Shown here: positions 1 to 4,558 of the stretch, piece by piece
Layout of the letters: each line of letters opens with the position of its first letter
Position numbering within the stretch: position 1 is the stretch's first letter
NCBI GenBank assembly: GCA_013140465.1
Contig: JABFST010000191.1
Span: 1-8,132 of the forward strand
From: Methylococcaceae bacterium
GTDB taxonomy: Bacteria > Pseudomonadota > Gammaproteobacteria > Methylococcales > Methylomonadaceae
Length of the DNA: 8,132 nt
Reading direction: 5' to 3'
The notes under the pieces: model-generated
Told to the model about the DNA's origin: nothing
Databases searched by the model: none
What the model saw: the letters and a program-made list of their open reading frames with translations, nothing else
Translations under genes and position numbers: made by a program

Positions 1-1550
1 GGGCGCAAGTGCATAACGTGTTTGACCAAGTGTTTTCAGTGTCGCGGCAAGCTGGGCAAGACCAACGCAGCCAACAGTTGTGGGCGGCGGTCGCCGATGA
101 TGCGGAATTGTGGGCGCATTTACGCGCTTATGGCTTTGCTGATCCCGAAGCCAGCCTTAACCACCTCAAGCACTTTAAGCACGCTCCGTCCATCCGCCGC
201 CTGACCAGCAAAGGCGCAAAAGTGCTGGATCAATTGCTGCCGCAATTAATTGTGGCCTTGGCGCAAACTAGCAGCCCCGACATTACGCTCCAACGCTTGC
301 TGGCTTTGTTTGAGGCCGTGGCGGGGCGCAATGTGTATTTGGCCTTGCTGGCGGAAAACCCCGATGCCTTGGCGCAACTGATACGCTTGGCGGCAGCCAG
401 CCCGTGGTTGTGCGATTATTTGGCGCGTTATCCGGTGTTGTTTGATGAATTGCTCGATACCCGCAGCCTGTATGAACCGCTGCAAAAAGCCTATCTTGAA
501 CAACGCTTGGGCCAGTTGCTGGCAGCGGTGGACGGGCAGGATTTGGAACAGCTGATGATTGTGTTGCGGCAATTTAAACAGCTGAACGTGTTGCGGGTTG
601 CGGCGGCGGACATTATGGGGCAGATTCCGGTGATGGTGGTCAGCGATTATTTGACCTATATCGCCGAAGTGGTGGTCGCCGAAGTGGTCGAGCGGGCATG
701 GCTGATGCTAGTGGAAAAACACGGTTGCCCGCCTAACGCCAGTGCCGCCGCCAAAGGTTTTGCTGTTATCGGCATGGGCAAATTGGGCGGTATTGAGCTG
801 GGCTATGGCTCGGATTTGGATTTGCTGTTTTTGTATGACGATAGCGATGGTAATGCCCTGACCGATGGCGGCAAGCCGATTTCCAGTGCGCAATTTTACG
901 GGCGTTTGGGGCTAAAAGTACGGCATATCCTCGATACCCCGATGCTGTCGGGCATTTTGTATGAAGTCGATATGCGCTTGCGCCCTAGCGGCAATGCGGG
1001 CTTATTGGTCACCCATGTCAGCATGTACGAAGACTATCTTAACAACCAAGCTTGGACTTGGGAGCATCAGGCGTTGGTGCGTGGGCGTTTTATTGCCGGG
1101 GATGGGCGCTTAAAAAGCGAATATGAAGCCATCCGCCAACGGATTTTATGCTTGCCTAGGGACATCGCCGTGCTCAAAACCGACGTGCGCGAAATGCGCG
1201 AAAAAATGCGTGCCAGCCTAGACACAAAAGTAGCGGGGCAGTTTGATTTAAAGCAAAGCCCTGGCGGCATTGCCGACATTGAATTTATCGTGCAGTTTGG
1301 GATATTGGCTAATGCGCATCAGTACCCTTCTTTAACAACCTATACCGACAATGTCCGGTTGCTGGAAGGCTTGGCAACACAGGGTTTTATCTCAGACAGC
1401 ACCGCCGCCACACTTACCGCCGCATATTGCCATTATCGGGACACTGGGCATAAGTTTGTGCTGCAAGGCGGTCAAGCACAAGTGGCAGCCAGCTTAGTGC
1501 AAGATGACAGCCAGGCTGTGTGTGCAATATGGCAGACCTTGATGGCCTAA
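1..1550 (+). CDS. glnE: Bifunctional glutamine synthetase adenylyltransferase/deadenylase, C-terminal part (5' end outside window)
   Basis: GlnE adds AMP to, and removes it from, a tyrosine of glutamine synthetase in response to PII signalling, and so sets nitrogen assimilation in the cytoplasm. The reading frame is open to the left edge, so the GTG at 9 is not a real start. About 513 residues of a family that usually has about 950 are visible. Counting from that GTG, the nucleotidyltransferase signature of the C-terminal adenylylation domain, GYGSDLD, is at about residues 265-271. It is followed by the family blocks MRLRPSGNAGLLV, AWTWEHQALVRGRF, VREMREKMRASL and SPGGIADIEFIVQFG. The C terminus matches the usual family end, so nothing is missing at the 3' side. 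The deadenylylation domain should lie outside the window. Nothing links it functionally to the downstream genes, from which about 800 bp of non-coding DNA separates it. Identification is firm. Confidence 0.96.
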   Translation, partial: AQVHNVFDQVFSVSRQAGQDQRSQQLWAAVADDAELWAHLRAYGFADPEASLNHLKHFKHAPSIRRLTSKGAKVLDQLLPQLIVALAQTSSPDITLQRLLALFEAVAGRNVYLALLAENPDALAQLIRLAAASPWLCDYLARYPVLFDELLDTRSLYEPLQKAYLEQRLGQLLAAVDGQDLEQLMIVLRQFKQLNVLRVAAADIMGQIPVMVVSDYLTYIAEVVVAEVVERAWLMLVEKHGCPPNASAAAKGFAVIGMGKLGGIELGYGSDLDLLFLYDDSDGNALTDGGKPISSAQFYGRLGLKVRHILDTPMLSGILYEVDMRLRPSGNAGLLVTHVSMYEDYLNNQAWTWEHQALVRGRFIAGDGRLKSEYEAIRQRILCLPRDIAVLKTDVREMREKMRASLDTKVAGQFDLKQSPGGIADIEFIVQFGILANAHQYPSLTTYTDNVRLLEGLATQGFISDSTAATLTAAYCHYRDTGHKFVLQGGQAQVAASLVQDDSQAVCAIWQTLMA

Positions 1551-1588
1551 GCCCGTTCACTACCCACAGTTAAGAAATAATCGCCGGA

Positions 1589-1620
1589 GTGCAACGGTTT
1601 TAGACCTTGCCGTGTCGGCA
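1589..1620 (+). repeat. 32-bp dispersed repeat, copy 1 (about 40 bp after glnE)
   Basis: This 32-mer matches 7223-7254 at 30 of 32 positions, with differences at repeat positions 10 and 18. It contains the small hairpin tgccg-tgt-cggca at 1608-1620. In this copy gcaacggtttt (1591-1601) also pairs with aaaaccgttgc (1635-1645), so the smaller hairpin sits inside a larger stem. No T-run follows, so it is not a standard intrinsic terminator. The position just after a stop codon is like that of REP-type elements. Confidence 0.75.
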
Positions 1621-1715
1621 CTGAAACCAATAAAAAAACCGTTGCGCTGTGGGCGGTGCTGCGGTTTCTGCCTAGCCTTAAGAATAGTCAAAACGCTTGG
1701 ATAGTGCCTAGTGCT

Positions 1716-1801
1716 GTGTTTAACACGGAGCCAAAAAGCATTTTCATAAATTAAACTGTGTTATTTAACACACTAAAACGTCAAATAACACAGTTTAATT
1801 T
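1716..1801. repeat. Cluster of GTGTT/AACAC palindromes with a 19-bp perfect inverted repeat
   Basis: Three related elements lie within 90 bp. GTGTT-t-AACAC is at 1716-1726 and TGTGTTA-tt-TAACACA is at 1757-1772. A perfect 19-bp inverted repeat has arms 1748-1766 and 1783-1801 around a 16-bp loop. The overlap of the second palindrome with the left arm allows alternative pairings. The arrangement suits binding of a dimeric regulator or a recombinase site. There is no T-run typical of a terminator. Function is unknown. Confidence 0.7.
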
Positions 1802-1845
1802 AATAGTGATAAGAAACAGTAGGTTAGTGCGGAAATTAATGCGGA

Positions 1846-1906
1846 AAATTAGGTCATATCACACACTTACTCATGCAAAAATTAAGTCATATAACATAGT
1901 TTAATT
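1846..1906. repeat. Short AT-rich direct repeats
   Basis: A 20-bp unit at 1846-1865 recurs at 1879-1898 with 17 of 20 matches, a 33-bp period. The segment ataacatagtttaatt at 1891-1906 also matches 1785-1800, the right arm of the upstream inverted repeat, at 15 of 16 positions. These look like repeated binding half-sites or decayed copies of one element. Confidence 0.5.
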
Positions 1907-2082
1907 ATTAGCTTTCGGCTAGAAAATCTAGTCCCGTTTTACGGATACCTAAACGGCGTTCAGTAAAACATATAACACATTGATTTTATGGATTATTAGA
2001 TAAGTTTAAGCAAATTAATGTCTTAAGTGACTAAAAACGCTAAAGTCCCAAACCTTACGCGGGTATTTTTGCGTTGTCATGT

Positions 2083-2103
2083 TAAGCGTTTAATAAACGC
2101 TTA
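2083..2103. promoter_or_regulatory. 10-bp-arm palindrome, candidate activator site
   Basis: The sequence taagcgttta-a-taaacgctta is a perfect palindrome with 10-bp arms and a one-base centre. Its centre lies about 100 bp upstream of the GG element of the sigma-54-like promoter at 2192. That distance is typical of upstream activator sites for sigma-54 enhancer-binding proteins. No T-run follows it, so a terminator role is unlikely. The regulator is not identified. Confidence 0.45.
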
Positions 2104-2191
2104 GACGTACTAAATACTTTTTGTTTAATATCAATTGATTATGAATTTACTACGCGATAAGGCCCACGTTTTATGTAATAGGTACAATGTC

Positions 2192-2207
2192 TGGCATGTA
2201 CGATGCT
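2192..2207 (+). promoter_or_regulatory. Putative sigma-54 (RpoN) promoter for the YcnI-like gene
   Basis: The sequence tGGcatgtacgatGCt has GG (2193-2194) and GC (2205-2206) exactly 10 bases apart, the diagnostic -24/-12 spacing. Counting the C at 2191, it matches the consensus YTGGCACG-N4-TTGCW at 11 of 13 defined positions. A start site would fall near 2218, leaving a leader of about 140 nt before the ATG at 2359. A palindrome about 100 bp upstream could hold the required activator. No equally good sigma-70 promoter was seen. Confidence 0.5.
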
Positions 2208-2217
2208 TACGTTTAAT

Positions 2218-2358
2218 GAGAATGACTTTTACTTAGAACCAACGGCAGACACGGCTGTTGCTATGCCTACACTAGGCGCGATGCTTTTCGGCTGGCCTGT
2301 GTCGGTTAAGTCAATTCGATTATTCTGCAAGTTATCCGCTGTCTTAAAGGAGACAAAC
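2218..2358 (+). other. Long, possibly structured 5' leader of the YcnI-like gene
   Basis: If transcription starts from the sigma-54-like site, the leader is about 140 nt. It contains the perfect small hairpin gccta-cac-taggc (2265-2277). This sits inside a longer stem formed by gacacggc (2248-2255) and gcctgtgtc (2295-2303), with one bulged base. The ribosome binding site at 2347-2352 is outside these stems. No known riboswitch class is recognised. Confidence 0.3.
2347..2352 (+). promoter_or_regulatory. Ribosome binding site deciding the start at 2359
   Basis: AAGGAG lies six bases before the ATG at 2359, a near-ideal Shine-Dalgarno site. It selects this start over the in-frame ATG at 2203. 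That upstream ATG falls inside the sigma-54-like promoter and would put 52 unrelated residues in front of a clear signal peptide. Confidence 0.85.
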
Positions 2359-3270
2359 ATGATCCAGAACAAAACATTGAAAAAATTGACGGTGTATACA
2401 CTGGCAACTTTAATGGTAGGCACAGGCCAATTGGCCTTGGCGCATACCGGCGTTAAAGATCGGCCTGTTGAAGGCACGGCTGGTTACACCGCGTTTACTG
2501 TCGGTCACGGTTGCACCACCAATGCCGCCGCTGAAGGTTCGGCAGAAGCCGCCGCCTTAGTGCCGCAAAATGTGATTGCCGTCAGCGCGGTATTCCCTAA
2601 TTCTGCGGATCCCCAAGATGCGGTTATTTACAAGCTAGATGCCGCTGGTTTGCAAACCACAACCTTGCCGGATTTGTCTAACGACATCGACGGCGTAACA
2701 GCTGGCGTGGGCTTTACGGGCTTGGGCGTGGGCTTGATTGCAGGGGGCGGCACTTTGTTCCCTAACTTTATTCCTGCCATCAATCCTACTACTAAAGCCA
2801 TCCGTGGTTTTCATACTTGGAGCGGCCCTAGCCCTTACAAAGGCGCAGATTTGCAAGAATCACCCGTGAGCATGACAGGTTTAGTGCCGTTCCGTTATGG
2901 CGCGATTAAATTTAAATCGACTTCTTGCGCCAAAAGCTTAAAAATTCGCATTGCTGTCGCCAACTGGTGCAAACGCGGCACAGCCAGCAAAAAAGATGCT
3001 GACCGTGTGGACGTGTGGATGGGCCATACTACTGCTAAGTTTACCGACCAGCTGACAATGCCTAGAAACCTGCCTTACGACGCGACTAAAGAAGTGCCAT
3101 TCTGGCCAACGTTGACATTGACACGCACTAGCGCGTTGCCCGCCACCTGCACGGCTACCAATAGCTACGATTTGTCGATAGAACCCGCCGATGCCGACAT
3201 CGACAAATACCTGCCTATCCCTGCCGGCAAATTTCCGGCTGGCGCACCTGGCACACCGTTTTATAATTGA
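2359..3270 (+). CDS. Secreted YcnI/DUF1775-like putative copper-binding protein with N-terminal His
   Basis: This is a 303-aa protein with a Sec signal peptide: positive KTLKK, a hydrophobic stretch, then LALA at 25-28. Cleavage there would leave His29 as the first mature residue. About 20 residues later comes FTVGHGC (46-52), resembling the rVxHGC block of DUF1775/YcnI proteins, which bind Cu(II) through the N-terminal His plus Glu and Trp. Possible partners here are E38 and one of W154, W203, W220 or W249. Four Cys (52, 190, 204, 264) could form two disulfides. It is longer than typical DUF1775 proteins (about 170-230 aa), and the Gly-rich centre (about 112-131) is not recognised. It appears to be a single-gene unit, with its own sigma-54-like promoter and a terminator about 200 bp downstream. 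The assignment rests on motif similarity by eye. A different secreted beta-sandwich family remains possible. Confidence 0.6.
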   Translation: MIQNKTLKKLTVYTLATLMVGTGQLALAHTGVKDRPVEGTAGYTAFTVGHGCTTNAAAEGSAEAAALVPQNVIAVSAVFPNSADPQDAVIYKLDAAGLQTTTLPDLSNDIDGVTAGVGFTGLGVGLIAGGGTLFPNFIPAINPTTKAIRGFHTWSGPSPYKGADLQESPVSMTGLVPFRYGAIKFKSTSCAKSLKIRIAVANWCKRGTASKKDADRVDVWMGHTTAKFTDQLTMPRNLPYDATKEVPFWPTLTLTRTSALPATCTATNSYDLSIEPADADIDKYLPIPAGKFPAGAPGTPFYN

Positions 3271-3311
3271 TCGGGTAGGCGGTAGCACTTAACACGGTGC
3301 CGCATTAATTT

Positions 3312-3364
3312 GGTACTTATTCAGGCCATCGCAAACTCCCCCCTAGAAAAAGGGTACTTATTCA
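3312..3364 (+). repeat. 12-bp direct repeat pair
   Basis: The sequence ggtacttattca occurs at 3312-3323 and again at 3353-3364, 41 bp apart. The second copy directly borders the C/G-rich palindromic repeats. It may be a duplication associated with their insertion, or part of the repeat unit. Confidence 0.5.
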
Positions 3365-3367
3365 CCT

Positions 3368-3441
3368 CCCCCCTTGAAAAGGGGGGATTGAGGGGGGTTA
3401 TTCAATAAAACCTCCCCTAACCCCTCCTTTTTAAGGAGGGG
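3368..3441. repeat. C/G-rich palindromic dispersed repeat (two hairpins)
   Basis: Two hairpins lie next to each other. The first is cccccctt-gaa-aagggggg (3368-3386), the second cccctcctt-ttt-aaggagggg (3421-3441), with a G-run segment gaggggggtt between them. Runs of this CCCCTCCTT/AAGGAGGGG type are common interspersed repeats in many bacterial genomes, including methanotrophs and cyanobacteria. This element fills much of the 3271-3549 spacer. That it is multicopy in this genome is inference. Confidence 0.7.
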
Positions 3442-3466
3442 GACTGAATGTTTACTATTTTTGCAG

Positions 3467-3497
3467 TAAGGGCGGCTTATGTCGCCCTTATTATTTT
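3467..3497 (+). terminator. Intrinsic terminator after the YcnI-like gene
   Basis: taagggcg (3467-3474) pairs with cgccctta (3483-3490), and g3475-c3476 can extend the stem against g3481-t3482, closing a ttat loop. The T-rich run ttatttt follows directly. This is a good rho-independent terminator. It separates the YcnI-like unit from the downstream operon. Confidence 0.75.
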
Positions 3498-3501
3498 GGG
3501 C

Positions 3502-3528
3502 TTGCCTACAGGCCATCTTGGTTAAAAT
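3502..3528 (+). promoter_or_regulatory. Weak sigma-70-like promoter for the operon at 3550
   Basis: ttgcct (3502-3507) and taaaat (3523-3528) resemble -35 and -10 boxes, but the spacer is only 15 bases. The site lies between the terminator ending near 3497 and the ATG at 3550, where a promoter is needed if the operon is separate. Confidence 0.3.
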
Positions 3529-3549
3529 ATTTTTGCACGGACACTTAGC

Positions 3550-3996
3550 ATGAACGGCACAACCATAAAAAAACAACTGGCTTGGCTAGCCTGGCTGGCT
3601 ATAGGCACAGCGCACAGCGCCTGGGCGCATGACCAATCCGGGGCTTTAGGGGCAGCCGCTGGGGCAACGGATTTATATTTGGTGACTTGTTATGATGATA
3701 ACGAGGGCAACGGTGCATCCGAACATTTGAGCTTGGACATTACCGACAACGCCCCCAAAGCGGCAGCGATGATCAGTATGCAGGTGTTTAAAGGCGGCAA
3801 AGCCTTAAACACTACAGATGCGCGCGAAGACAGCCTAGCTAGCCCAGAACTACAGTTTGCTGGCGGTGATGGCGCGTATTGGGTGGTGGTGAACAAAAGC
3901 GCGGCGGGCAAAGAAAATTATGCCATTGTCTACCATTGCCAAAACAGCACGGGCGGACATACCGGCACCACTATCACCCCATTACAAAACCAATAG
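3550..3996 (+). CDS. Small secreted SGALGA-motif protein A, N-terminal His after cleavage
   Basis: This 148-aa protein belongs to no family I can name. A signal peptide (KK followed by a hydrophobic Trp/Leu/Ala stretch) ends in AWA, so the mature chain would start HDQSGALGA with His27 first. Two Cys, 47 and 130, could form one disulfide linking the first and last strands. The blocks MISMQVFKGG, LNTTD and GDGAYWVVVNK...ENYAIVYHC suggest a compact all-beta domain. They recall the pre-peptidase C-terminal type of beta-sandwich, although that is inference. The next gene encodes a clear paralog. The Shine-Dalgarno site is weak (cgga, 3538-3541). The N-terminal His, with other His residues at 59, 129 and 137, would allow metal binding. 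With the downstream outer-membrane gene it likely forms an operon. Confidence 0.85.
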   Translation: MNGTTIKKQLAWLAWLAIGTAHSAWAHDQSGALGAAAGATDLYLVTCYDDNEGNGASEHLSLDITDNAPKAAAMISMQVFKGGKALNTTDAREDSLASPELQFAGGDGAYWVVVNKSAAGKENYAIVYHCQNSTGGHTGTTITPLQNQ

Positions 3997-4019
3997 CCAG
4001 CCCTACAGGAGCCAATACT

Positions 4020-4448
4020 ATGGACAAGCACATCATAAAAATATCGTGTATTGCATTCTGGGCTTTAGCGGCCTTGCCCATGCTGGCAACAGCCGCGCCT
4101 TACTCGGGCGCATTAGGCGCACCCGCAGGGGCGATCGATGTATGGACGGTGGTTTGCCCAGACACCACAACCGTGTTGGAATCAAAAGTGCAAGACTTAA
4201 AGCCTGTTGTTGCGCCCTTGGTCAGTGTGCAAGTGATAAAAGGCTTTAAGGCTAGCAATACTACAGACCCTAAAGAAGATACCGCCTACAGCCCCTTAGC
4301 CAAAAACGTGGTCAGTGCCGGCACTTATTATGTATTTGTGGACAAAACCACAATCGGGGCAGAGCTTTACACGATTGATTTAGTCTGTAAAAATGCCAAA
4401 AACACGGTGCTGGTGGCTACTAGCGTAACCCTGACCCAAGATAACTAG
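4020..4448 (+). CDS. Small secreted SGALGA-motif protein B, paralog of the preceding gene
   Basis: This 142-aa protein starts at the ATG at 4020, preceded by CAGGAG at 4006-4011. Longer in-frame starts would overlap the previous gene and hide the signal peptide. The peptide ends near LATA, giving a mature chain starting about APYSGALGAPAGA. By eye it aligns along its whole length with the preceding protein: SGALGA-x-AGA, D-x(3)-V-x-C, QV-x-KG-x-KA, NTTD-x(2)-ED, G-x-Y-x-V-x-V-x-K and a terminal V-x-C. Both Cys are kept (46 and 123), which supports a conserved disulfide. It differs in lacking the N-terminal His and nearly all other His, so the pair may have divided roles. The gap to the preceding gene is 23 bp. 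Function is unknown. Confidence 0.87.
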   Translation: MDKHIIKISCIAFWALAALPMLATAAPYSGALGAPAGAIDVWTVVCPDTTTVLESKVQDLKPVVAPLVSVQVIKGFKASNTTDPKEDTAYSPLAKNVVSAGTYYVFVDKTTIGAELYTIDLVCKNAKNTVLVATSVTLTQDN

Positions 4449-4457
4449 CAAAGGCTT

Positions 4458-4480
4458 GCACCGTCTATAGCCCTTAGCAC
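4458..4480 (-). repeat. Degenerate partial copy of the 32-bp dispersed repeat
   Basis: Read on the minus strand, this 23-mer matches the first 22 bases of the copy at 7223 at 19 positions with one inserted base. It shares gtgc, ggct and tagacg in order. The second half of the repeat, with the small hairpin, is absent. It begins ten bases after the stop of the preceding gene, again at a gene end. Confidence 0.4.
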
Positions 4481-4492
4481 CAATAAGCCGAC

Positions 4493-4558
4493 ATGAACAT
4501 ACCCGCCTTAAATACACTAGCAAACACAGCCTCCCGAGGCGTTAATGGCTGCTGTTAA
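4493..4558 (+). CDS. Possible 21-aa leader peptide ending in GCC, overlapping the outer-membrane gene
   Basis: A short frame starts at the ATG at 4493, begins MNIPALNTL and ends GVNGCC. It overlaps the first 14 bases of the 911-aa gene, and that gene's GAGG site (4536-4539) lies inside it. In many DUF3570 loci the preceding small gene is DUF4266, whose tail is rich in Gly and Cys, so this could be a shrunken counterpart or a coupling leader. There is no good ribosome binding site and no statistical support. It may be a chance frame. Confidence 0.2.
   Translation: MNIPALNTLANTASRGVNGCC

Larger units (their letters stand above)
1551..2191. other. AT-rich non-coding spacer with palindromes and short repeats
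   Basis: No open frame with a plausible start and ribosome binding site was found on either strand. The stretch from about 1740 to 2160 is clearly richer in A+T than the flanking genes. It holds several palindromes and direct repeats, listed separately, and small hairpins such as ctaga/tctag at 1919-1931 and ccgt/acgg at 1934-1944. A 21-codon minus-strand frame beginning near 2080 has no supporting evidence. The spacer may be the regulatory region of the YcnI-like gene or the relic of an inserted element. Confidence 0.6.

Noticed and set aside
1588..1648. Intrinsic terminator for glnE
   Set aside because: A stem is present (gcaacggtttt/aaaaccgttgc) but no T-run follows on the plus strand, and the sequence belongs to a dispersed repeat.
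2017..2080. Minus-strand 21-codon frame starting MTTQKYPRK near 2080
   Set aside because: Too short, with no ribosome binding site and no recognisable family. It is likely chance.
2203..2358. In-frame extension of the YcnI-like gene to an ATG at 2203
   Set aside because: The extra 52 residues lie before a clear signal peptide, the ATG at 2359 has an AAGGAG site, and the upstream ATG falls inside the sigma-54-like promoter.
2359..3270. MopE/CorA-type copper protein of methanotrophs
   Set aside because: I could not recognise any MopE or CorA sequence block. The VGHGC motif and N-terminal His fit YcnI/DUF1775 better.
2938..3288. Minus-strand 116-codon frame overlapping the YcnI-like gene
   Set aside because: It is a shadow of the plus-strand coding sequence, with no signal peptide, family motifs or ribosome binding site.
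3879..4019. Upstream in-frame start for the 142-aa protein
   Set aside because: It overlaps the 148-aa gene, lacks a good ribosome binding site and would bury the signal peptide. The ATG at 4020 with CAGGAG is better.
4493..4558. Methanobactin-type precursor peptide
   Set aside because: The frame ends in GCC but lacks the usual Cys-containing core pattern and a convincing leader, and no MbnB/MbnC-like genes are present in the window.
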